This document shows positions 10,573 through 20,975 of a stretch of DNA of 64,000 bases, in pieces (the stretch's first letter is position 1; each line of letters starts with the position of its first letter). The notes under the pieces are model-generated. The model saw only the letters and a list, made by a program, of their open reading frames with translations, made no database searches and was not told where the DNA came from. The position numbers were made by a program, and so were the translations under genes. This DNA comes from Dugong dugon. Taxonomy: Eukaryota; Chordata; Mammalia; Sirenia; Dugongidae. The stretch spans positions 6,411,128 to 6,475,127 of the forward strand of contig CM057481.1 in assembly GCA_030035585.1 (NCBI GenBank). Reading direction: 5' to 3'.

Positions 10573-11737
10573 GTTTATCTTACTGTACTTCAGGTGAAGG
10601 CTTACAGAACAAATAGTTTCTCATGAAACAGAAGTACACATGTTGTTTTATGACATTGGGTAACAACCCCACAACATATCAACCCTCTAACTTCTCAACC
10701 TTTTTTTTTTTTTTTGGTGAAAATACCCATAAACAAAGATACACCATTTCAAAAATTTTTACGTGCACAGTTCAGTGACATTGACTATGCTCTTCCAGTT
10801 CTGCTGTTATTCTCGAGATGAAGGCTTACAGAACAAAATAGTTTCTCATTTAACACTTATCACAAATGTTGCCCTATGACAATGGTTAACAATCTCACAA
10901 CACATCAACAATATCCTTACTGAACCTTGTGTTCCCAGTCGCCAGCTTCGTTGTCCCTTCTGCTTTCTGGCCCTTGTCACTGGATGCCTGTACCTCGTTA
11001 GTCTCATTTGGTTTTATGGGGCTGTCCACTCCCAGGCTGAACAGTGAACCTCAGAGGTAACTTCACCACTGAGCTAAAACGGTGTCTGGGGGCCATACTT
11101 TTGGGGTTTCTCCAGTCTCCTTTAGGCCAGTAAATCTGGTCTTTTTTGTGGGTTAGAAATATACTCTACATCCTTCTCCAGCTCTGTCCAGAACCCTCTG
11201 TTGTGATCCTGGTCAGAGTAGTCAGTGGTGGTAGCCGGGCACCATCTAGCTGTACTGGACTCAGTCCGGTGGAGGCCTTGGTAGCTGTGGACAATTAGTC
11301 CTTTGGACTAATCTTTTCCTTGTATCCTGTTCTCTTCATTCTCCCTTGCTCCTGAAGGGATGAGACCAGTGGAGCATCTTAGATGGCCGCTCACAGGCTT
11401 TTAAGACCCCAGACACTACTCACCAAGGTAGAATGTAGAGCATTATCTTTATAAGCAGTGTCATGCCAACTGAGCTAGATGTTCCCTGATACCATGGTCC
11501 CCAGAGCCCTCCGTCCAACAACTCAGTCCCTCGGGGAGTTTGGATGTGTCCATGGGGCCTCCATGACCTTACCTTGTGCAGGTTGTGTTAGTTTCCCTTG
11601 TACTGTGTACTGTCTCACCTCTCACCCAAGATACCACTTATCTATTACCTATTTAGTATTTCCCCCCCCCCTCCCCTTCCATCCCTGGTAACCAACAAAG
11701 ATTGTTACATTTTGTGTGTGAACATTTTCATGGGTTT
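10573..11737 (-). other. L1 3' UTR with duplicated terminal segment
   Basis: The terminal phrase GAAGGCTTACAGAACAAA occurs twice, near 10596 and 10821. Between the copies lie a T-run at 10701-10716 and a segment with GGTGAAAATACCCATAAAC and TTCAGTGACATTGACTATGC. The rest carries TGTCTGGGGGCCATACT and GATGAGACCAGTGGAGCATC. The same arrangement is in the truncated L1 at 56513-57306. A C-run lies near 11662-11676. Confidence 0.8.
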
Positions 11738-14700
11738 TTACAATAGAGGTCTCATACAATATTTGTCCTTTTGTGATTGACTTATTTCACTCAGCATAAT
11801 GTCCTCCAGTTTCATCCATGTTATGAGATGGTTCACAGATTCATTGTTGTTCTTTCTCGTTGCATAGTACTCCACTGTGTGTATGTACCATAGTTTGTGT
11901 ATCCATTCATCTGTTGATGGGCATCTAGGTTGTTTCCATCGTTTTGCTGTTGTGAACAATGCTGCCATGAACATAGGTGTGCATATGTCTATTCGAGTGA
12001 TGACTCCTATTTCTCTAGGATATATTCCTAGGAGTGGGATTGCTGGATCAAATGGTATGTCTATTTCTAGCTTTATGAGGAAGCGCCATATCATTTTCCA
12101 CCAGCAATGCATAAGAGTTCCAATCTCCCCACAGCCCCTCCAACATTTGTTATTTCCACTGTTTTTTATTCGTGCCAGTAATGCTGGGGTGAGATGGTAT
12201 CTCATGGTGGTTTTAATTTGCATTTCTCTAATGGCTAGTGATCGCGAGCATTTCCTCATGTGTCTGTTCGCCATTCGAATGTCTTCTTTGGTGAAGTGTC
12301 TGTTCATTTCCTTTGCCCATTTTTTAATAGGATTAATTGTCTTTTTGTTGTAGAGGTGTTGGATTTTCTTGTAGATTATGGAGATTAGACCTTTGTCTGA
12401 CTTGTACTGTCCAAAAATTTTTTCCCAGTCTGTAGGTTCTCTTTTTACTCTTTTGGTGAAGTCTTTTGAAGAGCATAGGTGTTTGATTTTTAGAAGATCC
12501 CAGTTATCTAGGTCATCTGTTGGGGTTTGTGCATTGATGGTTATGGTTTGTATCCTGTTTATGCCATGTATTAAGGCCTGAAGTGTTGTTCCTACTTTTT
12601 CTTCTATGAACTTTATAGTTTTAGGCTTTATATTCAGGTCTTTGATCCATTTTGAAGTAGTTTTTGTATATGGTGTGAGGTATGGGTCCTGTTTCAATTT
12701 TTTGCAGATGGATATCCAGTTTTGCCAGCACCATTTGTTAAAAAGACTGTCTTTTCCCCATTTGATGGACTTTGGGCCCTTGTTGAAGATCAGGTGAGCG
12801 TAGGTGGACGGATTTACATCTGGGTTCTCAATTCTATTCCATTGGTCAATGTATCTGTTTTTGTACCACTACCAGGCTGTTTTGAGTACTGTAGCTGTAT
12901 AGTAGGTTCTGAAGTCAGGTAGTGTGAGTCCTCCAACTTTATTCTTCTTCTTCAGTAATGCTTCCCTTATTCAGGGCTTCTTCCCTTTCCATATAAAGTT
13001 AGTGATTAGTTTTTCCATCTCTTTGAAGAATGTTGTTGGTATTTGGATCAGGATTGCGTTGTATTTGTAAATTGCTTTGGTAGAATTGTCATTTTCACAA
13101 TGTTGAGTCTGCCTATCCATGAGCATGGTATGTTTTTCCATTTACGTAGATTCCTTTGGGTTTCTTGCAGTAGTGTTTTGTAGTTATCTTTGTATACATC
13201 TTTTACATCCCTGGTCAGATTTATTCCTAAGTATTTTATCTTTTTAGGGGCTATTGAAAACGGTATTGTTTTCCTGATTTCCTTTTCATCGTTCTCCTTA
13301 TTGGTATATAGGAATCCAACCGATTTTTGAATGTTTATCTTGTATTCTGCTACTCTGCTGAATCTTTCTATTAGTTCCAGTAGATTTCTTGTGGAGTCTT
13401 TTGGGTTTTCTATGTATAGTATCATATCATCTGCAAACAGGGACAATTTAACTTCTTCATTACCAATTTGGATGCCCTTTATTTCTTTTTCTTGCCTTAT
13501 CGCTCTAGCTAGAACTTCCAGCACCATGTTAAATAGGAGTGGTGATAAAGGGCATCCTTGTCTTGTTCCTGTTTTCAAGGGGAATGTTTTCAGCCTCTCT
13601 CCATTAAGAATGATGTTGGCCGTTGGTTTTGCATAGATGCCCTTTATTATGTTGAGAAATTTCCCTTCTATACCTATTTTATTGAGTTTTCTTATCAGGA
13701 ATGGGTGTTGGACTTTGTCAAATGCCTTTTCTGCATCAGTTGAGATGATCATGTGATTCTTTTCTTTCCTTTTATTTATGTGGTGGATTACGTTGATTTA
13801 TTTTCTAATGTTGAACCATCCTTGCATACCTGGTAGGAATCCTACTTGGTCGTGGTGTATTATTTTTTTGATATGATGCTGAATTCTATTGGCTAGAATT
13901 TTGTTCAGAATGTTTGCATTTATATTCATGAGAGATATTGGTCTGTTTTTTTCTTGTTTTGTGGCATCTTTGCCTGGTTTTGGTATCATTGTTATGCTGG
14001 CTTCATAGAATGAATTTGGAAGTGTTGCTTCCTCTTCTATGCTCTGAAATAGCTTGAGTAGTACTGGTACACGCTCTTCTGTAAATGTTTTGTAGAATTC
14101 TCCTGTGAAGCCATCTGGGCCATGGCTTTTTTTGGTTGGGGTTTTTTTTATTACGTTTGCAATGTCTTCGCTTGTTATGGGTCTTTTCAGATTTTCAACA
14201 TCACTTTGTTGTAGTCTGGGTAGGCAGTGTGTTTCTAGAAATTTATCCATTTCCTCTAGGTTTTCAAATTTGTTGGAGTATAGTTTTTCATAATATTCTG
14301 TTACAATCCTTTTTATTTCAGTTGGGTCTGTTGTAATGTCCCCCATTTCATTTCTTATTTGGGTTATTTGTGTCCTCTCCTGTTTTTCTTTTGTCAGTCT
14401 GGCCAGTGGTTTGCCGATTTTGTTGATTTTTTTCAAAGAACCAACTTTTGGTTTTGTTGATTCTTTCTATTGTTTTTCTGTTCTCTATTTCATTTATTTC
14501 TGCTCTGATCTTTAGTATTTCCTTTCTTCCGGTGTCTGTGGGCTTTTTTTGCTGTTCTATTTGTTTGAGTTCTGTAGTTAATGTTTTGATTTTGTCCCTT
14601 TGTTCGTTTTTGGTATGTGCATCTATTGCTATAAATTGTCCTCTGAGGACTGCCTTTGCTGTGTCCCAAAGGTTTTGGTATGATGTGTTTTCATTCTCAT

Positions 14701-15530
14701 TTGATTCTAGGAATTTTTTGATTCCATCCTCGATTTCTTCTATTACCCACTGATGTGTAAGCAGGGTATTATTCAGTTTCCATGTCATTGATTTTTTTTC
14801 CCTTGCTCTTTCTAATGTTAATTTCTACCTTGATGGCATTGTGGTCAGAGAAGATACTTTGAATTATCTCAGCGTTTTGGATCTTGTTGAGGATTGCTCT
14901 GTGGCCTAAGGTGTGGTCTATTCTGGAGAACGTTCCATGTGCATTGGAAAAGAATGTGTACTTTGCAGCTGTTGGATGGAGTATTGTATATATGTCTATG
15001 AGGTCCAGTTGGCTGATTGTGCCCTTTAGGTCTTCTGTATCTTTTCTGAGTTTCTTCTTAGTTGTTCTGTCCTTTACTGAGAGTGGTGTGTTGAAGTCTC
15101 CTACTCTTATTGTGGAACTGTCAATTTCTCTTTTCAGTGTTGTTAGAGTTTGTTTTATGTATTTTGCAGCCCTGTCATTGGGTGCGTAGATGTTTATTAT
15201 GGTTATGTCTTCAGGATGGATTGTCCCCTTAATCATTATATAGTGTTCTTCTTTGTCTTTTATGGTAGATTTCATTTTAAAATCTATTTTATCTGAGATT
15301 AGAATTGCCACTCCTGCTCTTTTTTGGTAGTTGTTAGCTTGATATATTTTTTTCCAACCTTTGACTTTTAATAAACTCACATCTTTGTTTCCAAGGTTTG
15401 TCTCCTGTAGACAGCATAATGATGGATCCTGTTTTCTTATCCATTCTGTCACTCTCCATCTCTTTATGGGTGCATTGAGTCCATTTACATTCACTGTGAT
15501 TATTGATAGATGTGAGTTTGTTGCTGTCAT
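11738..15530 (-). pseudogene. L1 ORF2 (endonuclease/reverse transcriptase), inactivated
   Basis: ORF2 encodes the L1 endonuclease, reverse transcriptase and C-terminal domain that carry out target-primed reverse transcription. The first 253 codons form the endonuclease. N14, E43, D145, N147, D205 and H230, the catalytic positions of human L1, are all present (motifs VNVNGLN, LQETN, RVGDFNTP, FSRIDHTLGH, FSDHNA). The reverse-transcriptase part shows [13 protein letters not shown] and the active-site LFADDMIL near 13450. The C-terminal part has a Cys/His cluster ([15 protein letters not shown]). Breaks: frame changes near 14770-14790, near 14350-14435 and between 13048 and 12697, and an in-frame stop at about 13798. 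The span, 3793 bases, is close to the usual 1275 codons. Confidence 0.93.
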
Positions 15531-16003
15531 TTTGCAGTGCTTTTTTTTGTGGTGCTGACGTTTTCTTTGTTCTTCTTACTCTCCTATGCTGAGTTACTTT
15601 TGTTTGTGGAGTTTTTTCATCATTTCTTTTGTTTCTGTAGGTTTTGTTTTTGCTGAGACTTTATGTGTTTCCTCTTAATTTTTATGAGTCTGTTTGTTAA
15701 CTTTCTTTGTGGTTACCATGAATTTTACCCTTATCTTTCTAAGTTTGAAGCAGTCTAGTATTGCTTGTTATTGCCTTGCCTTCCTCTCCATTAGAAGGTT
15801 CTATACCTATGCCGTTTATTCCCTCTTTTATTGTTCTGATGTTGTTGTCATTTACTGATTAACTGCTCTGATTCCCTGTTGTATTTCTTTTGGTTTTGGA
15901 TAGTCCTCGAGAGTTCATTTACTAGATTGGTATCTGGCTGGTACGATCCTGTGTCCTAGGTTCTGCCTGTGAGCTGAAGCTGTTTGTCCTCAGATCGAAG
16001 AAC

Positions 16004-17005
16004 TCACTTTAATAATTCTTGTAGGTTTGGTTTGACTTTTACATATTCCCTTAATTTCTGCTCATCTGGAAATGACCTAATTTCACCATCAAATTTGAAC
16101 CAGAGTTTTGCAGGATTTATTATTTTTGGCTGGCAATTTTTTTCTTTCAAGATTTTATATATGTCATCCCATTGCCTTCTTGCCTGCATGGTTTCTGCCA
16201 AATAATCTGAGCTTAGTCTTATTGTTTCTCCTGTGTATGTGACTTCTTGTTTTTCACGAGCTGCTCTCAATATTCTTTGTTTGTCTTTGGTTTTGTCGAG
16301 TGTAAATATGATATGACTTGGTGATTTTCTTTTGGGGTCTCTTCTATATGGGGTTCGTTGAGCTTCTTGGATGGCCAGCTTTTCATCTTTCATGATATTG
16401 GGGAATTTTTCTGTCAGCAGTTCCTCAATGATCCTCTGTGTGTTTTCTGTTTTCTCCCCCTTTTCTGGAATTCCAATCACTTGCAGATTTTTGCTTTTGA
16501 TTGTGTCTCACATAACTCTCAGGGTCTCTTTATTTTTCTTTGTTCTTTTTTCTGAGTTTTCCTGAAACAGAGTTGTATCCAAGTGTTTGTCTTCAATTCC
16601 ACTGATCCTGTCTTCCATGGTTTCAAATCTGCTTCTCAGCCCTTCTATGACATCGTCCATTTCTGAAATCTTGTTGTTTATCTTTTGGATTTCTAATTGT
16701 TGTCTTTGTATAATTTCTGGTTGTGAATTTATTTTGGCATTTTATTCCTTCCTTATTTTCCTGAATTCTTCCAGTTTTTTGTTCATATTTTCCATGAATT
16801 TGTCTATTTTTTCCTCATGTTTGTCAGCTTTTTGCCTCAGTTCTTGGAGAATCCTGAGTATTAGAGATTTGAATTCCCCATCAGGTAGTTCTAGTGCATT
16901 TTCTTCCAGAGGAGAGTCATCTGGTGATTTATTTTGGAGACCTACTGGAACCATCCTGTCCTGTTTTGGTAAATGTTTTGTTATTGTCTGCTGTCTTCGG
17001 GGCAT
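16004..17005 (-). pseudogene. L1 ORF1 (RNA-binding protein), two nonsense codons
   Basis: ORF1p is the trimeric RNA-binding chaperone that coats L1 RNA. One frame runs from an ATG at 17005 (MPRRQQTITK) to the stop at 16004, 1002 bases, the usual size. It is broken only by an in-frame TAA at 16742-16744 (codon 88) and a TGA at 16508-16510 (codon 166), with no frameshift. The first third is charged and coiled-coil-like (EEKIDKFMENMNKKLEEF). After NLQVIGIPEKGE come the RRM and C-terminal parts (PSHIIFTLDKTKDKQRIL, RRQWDDIYKILKE). The TGA could be a decayed CGA arginine codon. Confidence 0.92.
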
Positions 17006-17693
17006 TCAGTAGTTATTTGTCTCGTTTATTGATTGTAGATTTGTTTGTTTCATCCCTTTTTTAAAAAAAAGTTTGACTATGTCTGAGCAGGCAGACTGTG
17101 TATTCTTTGTTGTTCGCTCTTCTGTGGGCACAATACTTTTCGGCTCCTTCTTCAACTGGCAGGGTCAGTCACTCAGATATGGTACGGCAGGGTAGGTCTA
17201 GCTGAAGAGGGGTTACTGGGATGGGTTGTTTGTGGCACTTATTACAGCCACCAGAGCAGGACGGTAATCAGTGCAGAGCAGGTTCCAGTAGGCCGTGCCT
17301 GTGCTGCTTGGTGGTGTGATGTCAAGCACACGGTGCAGGTAGGCAGGATGTAGCGGGGAGATTGTTATGTGTAGAGTGGTTGTTTTGTCTCCTGCTGGAA
17401 GCTCCGTGAGGCTGCTTTCTCGTACCCCCTGTTTGCTGTTCTTCGATAGGAGTCCAAGATGGTGGATCCACGCTGTGTTAGCTGCTAGGGGACCTCTGCA
17501 TGAATCTCTCCTTGCTCTCCGTTCTCTGTCAGTTTTCTCACTCCATTTGGTGCTTGGCTGAGTTCTTTATCTCTTCATTTGATGTTTTAGGGTTTCAGGA
17601 TTGTTGTATTCTCTGTTCGTCTTAGTTTTTCGGATCTTTGCTGTGGAGGGACGGAGTGGTGCTTCTGCCTAGAGCGCCATTTTGCTGGAATTC
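17006..17693 (-). promoter_or_regulatory. L1 5' UTR / promoter region
   Basis: About 690 bases lie upstream of ORF1 to the L1 end. They are more GC-rich than the flanks and contain AAGATGGTGGATCCACG and GCGCCATTTTG (plus-strand view). The latter resembles the YY1 site GCCATnTT found at L1 5' ends. An antisense L1 promoter, if present, would fire in the FHIT sense direction. That is inference. Confidence 0.6.
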
Positions 17694-17706
17694 TGGATTT
17701 GCCATT
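17694..17706. repeat. L1 target-site duplication, right copy
   Basis: TGGATTTGCCATT directly follows the 5' end of the L1, whose plus-strand sequence ends CCATTTTGCTGGAATTC. It is paired with 10543-10555. Confidence 0.85.
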
Positions 17707-18265
17707 GTTGAAATGATTTCTGGTCAGATAACATCTTTGAGTAAATTCCAAGCACATAGGAAATATTTTATTAAAATGAACAAACCTCAGTGTGTTGGAA
17801 GTTAGGAAGAAGGATGTGGCCCTTTCTGAGGATGAGAATAATGAGGACAGGAAGATTTTTGTAATCCACACACTCTCTAAGGCTATTTCGCATATACAGT
17901 GCTTAAAATGATCTCAGGGCCAGTGGATAATGCATTCAGACAATCCTTTTTATACGATGATTTTGTAACTTTTTATTTTACTTTACCTTTGTAAACTGTT
18001 AGGTCACATCTGTGAGAAGAATCTTAATAAGGCATTCGTTTGCCTGTGGAAAGCTGTATTCTTTTGTCCTGAGATTTGAGAGTTGAAGCTGTGGGTGGCT
18101 CTGCCCACTAACATTTCATGAAATAAACAGTGCAATCTCTGCAGTGGGTTTTAATCCGCCCCCTCTCCACCTATATGCCATTCTGCCGGCCCTAGTCTAG
18201 TCTTGTGATGTGGGTCATCTTGCTTTTTGCAGGAATTCTCCAACTGAGCCTATGTCTTGTTCCAA
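17707..18265. other. No recognisable feature
   Basis: Unique-looking intronic sequence between the L1 and an L2-like stretch. No frame with coding character was seen. Confidence 0.5.
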
Positions 18266-18560
18266 AGCATAGTTCTGATCATATTGCTCTCTTATTCCTT
18301 TGCTAACAAACCTTTCACGAATCTCCATGTTTCTTGAGGATGAAGTCCAAACTCCTGAGCACAGTTTCTAAAGATGTTCATTATCTTAGTTCAATCTACC
18401 ATTTTCTGGCTACTTCGCAAACATGTGTTGTGCTTAGCCTTCACCATGGTTCCCCTAGCAGTCTCTGCACCTTCAGATCCTTCCCATCCTTTTACAATGG
18501 GCTAAAGTTTGATACCTGTCCTGCCCTCTTAGGAAACAAAACAAAAGAATTCTGTGCTCT
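18266..18560 (+). mobile_element. L2-like LINE fragment
   Basis: TTCTGATCATATTGCTCTC, GATGAAGTCCAAACTCCTGA and a later CCTTCACCATGGTTCCCC follow the L2 3' region order (plus orientation), although divergence is high. Confidence 0.5.
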
Positions 18561-18594
18561 TTGTTCTTGACACTTTGTTCCTTATTCACATGTT

Positions 18595-18665
18595 GATTCA
18601 TTCACCAATTTATTATTGAGCTTGTATTCTGTTCCAGGCACTGTGCCTAACACTTATCCCAGTCT
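18595..18665 (-). mobile_element. L2/MIR-type terminal fragment
   Basis: TTCATTCACCAATTTATTATTGAG followed by TTCCAGGCACTGTGCCTAAC is the antisense of the widely shared L2/MIR 3' end. Confidence 0.5.
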
Positions 18666-20904
18666 GCTTCCTATCAGAACTACGTGTGTTCCTGTTTGCC
18701 GCTGTGCAAGTCATTCCTGGGAAGGGGTGGGGACAGAACCTGCTCTCATGCAGCTCTTTCTTCTCAGCATCCAGTAGCAGGATGTTGGCTGGATTTAAAG
18801 TGAAACTGTAAAGATTAGGAGCATATGGATGGTTCCAGGGAATGGAATGGGATAAGCCCGTGTCTGGTGAATTCCTGCCTTTTTAGTATCCCCATGCACA
18901 GAGCCAAGCCTTGTCACCATTTTATACCAGATTTTTGGTATCATTTCTAAGTTGCAGTTTCCCTGCTTTTCCTCTGTGCTTTGTCAGTGACAACCCTGTT
19001 ACACTTCTGTGTAAACAGTTACCGAGTAGGTCTGATAGCAGTGAATGAATTGATGGCAGAAGGGGGAAGATTCCTTGCCACTCCTTCTACACGTGAATTG
19101 CTCAATGGGCAAGTCTCTTTTCAAGGCAGTTTATTGGCACCTTTATGTGAAATGAAACATTTTATTTTCTGTTTTTGGTAAACTCTTTAAAAACTATATT
19201 CAGGTGGCCTTTGGGGAGTCTGCCATTCATGAGAGGCTTGTAAATGTCATCTTTGAACTGGTGTCCCCTGTAACATTTTGCTCCACACTGCAAACGTTTT
19301 TTCTGATGACTTTACTCACTGACTTTCAGAGGAGGCAAAGCACTGTCAGATCAGGGGCTGAAGATATGCTTTCGAAGCACAATTGTTTGCTTCAGTCTCA
19401 AAAGAGCACTTCAGTCCCTCCATCTCCCCACCTAAAGCAAACATCACTGTTCATTGCAAACAACGTTTAAAGTCAATTGAATAGGCTTTGGCCTCTGTGG
19501 TGTAACACTCTAGAAGAATATGTCAGAATGTCTTTAATCCACTAATTTCTTGTTACTGGAAAACTTTTTTGCAGAATGTCTTGGTGAGAGAACAGGCGCA
19601 TTTTGGAGATTGCGTCTTCATAATTCTGCAGTGAACATTTTATTCATGGATCTCGGTGCTGCCTCGCTATTATTCATGGCTTAAATAAATTTGAACCAAT
19701 ACGTTTAATATTTCTTCCTCCTCCCATGCCCCCTCCCCCCGCCATTGCATTGTGCCATGAACATTAGTGGAACACATTTGGGGACTGGGGCTTTTATTGT
19801 AAATAAAATTATTCATTTGTTATGTCCTGTTGTTTTCAGCAGACAGTGTATTGATCTTTGTGTTGCTATTCAGAATGGCATAAGGAGCTCTGACATAAGG
19901 TGAACACAGCAACATTTGTGGACAAATGGAATGCATTGTGTAATGACAGAGATGAACCTTGCTCTCTGGCCATACTATATTATACAAATCATTTGTCAAC
20001 AGCTTATTGAATCATTTATTAAAAAGCAGATCTTTTTCCAATGAGAGCATTGCACAGAATGTTATCAGGGCCAAACGATGTTAGGGTGATACATGGAGCA
20101 TAACCTTACAAAGTGTATTTATGAAGAATTAGACCAGGCAACTTAAAGGACATTTTGCTGACTCATTCAGAACCTAAGTTTGGTGCGATGGAAATTGTGC
20201 TCTGCCATCCAAACTCAGTAGATAAAAAAGAGAACTCTGACCAATGTCTTTTAGAACAAAATTTTGCCTTTTCAAATAGAGCAATGTTCGGTTTTCTCTG
20301 TTTCCTGATTATAGCCATGCAGAGTATTCCTGAAATAAATGAAAAATAGTAAAAATTGCTTCATTACTTACAGCAATTTTTATGGAATAGATGCTGTAGA
20401 TAAAGATGCCCTTTTAGTCCTTCTGTAAAAAGCAGCGATATTTGTCATTTCCGGAGGAGGTTATATTCTCATCAGGAAACTGTGGTTATTAGTGATCTGA
20501 TGATCTTTCACTTCTCAAAAGAGTTTCTTTTTAAACCTTCCTGTACAAATAAAATGAGTCCAAGCACTATGTTAGCATTTTTACTGCTAAAGATAGATTT
20601 TGGCTCTTAAAATTGCCCTAAGCACATGTCTTTTTCCCCCTTGTGCATGCTTGCTGTATATTAGCTAGCTTGAAATACTCTTGGGGAGATGTTTGAAGAC
20701 CTTCTTGCTGTTCTTTGCCCTAAGCTGTAATGCGGCAAGTCAGTTTTCTTGTGGTCAGGTTTTCTTTTCCGGACTTTATCTGGCAGATTGTCGTGCTCAA
20801 AGGATATGCATACAGCTGTGATTGCTCAGTTAATTCCCCCTGCCCCTGTTTCTATGGAAAAAGTCTATATAAATGTGCACCTACCCTTAAGTTATTAGAG
20901 GACG
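18666..20904. other. FHIT: Unique intronic block
   Basis: About 2.2 kb with no recognised repeat. Locally notable are a C-rich run at 19725-19742 and several ATTCATGG motifs near 19640-19680. ORFs such as 19204-19470 and 18981-19181 have no family resemblance. It is a candidate for conserved non-coding sequence because it is repeat-poor. Confidence 0.5.
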
Positions 20905-20975
20905 TTGTCACAAGCTATAGGGTTGCAATGAGTCAGAATAGACTCGACGGCAGCAGGGTTGGTTTTGGGTTGGCC
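20905..20975 (+). mobile_element. AfroSINE 3' fragment
   Basis: CTATAGGGTTGCAATGAGTC, then AATAGACTCGACGGCAGCAG and GGTTGGTTTTGGG, is the tail of the AfroSINE in sense orientation, heavily 5'-truncated. Confidence 0.8.

Larger units (their letters stand above)
10556..17693 (-). mobile_element. Full-length lineage-specific L1, antisense to FHIT
   Basis: The order on the minus strand is a 5' UTR (about 17693-17006), ORF1 (17005-16004), a spacer, ORF2 (15530-11738), a 3' UTR (11737-10573) and an A-rich tail seen as TTTA repeats at 10556-10572. It is about 7.1 kb long, so not 5'-truncated. The 13-bp flanks TGGATTTTCCATT (10543-10555) and TGGATTTGCCATT (17694-17706) form a target-site duplication with one mismatch. 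ORF breaks show it is inactive. It lies 1.8 kb downstream of FHIT exon 5. Confidence 0.93.

Noticed and set aside
11877-12353. 158-codon plus-strand ORF and many other plus-strand ORFs between 11479 and 17561
   Set aside because: They are antisense shadows of the L1 ORF2 and ORF1 on the minus strand.
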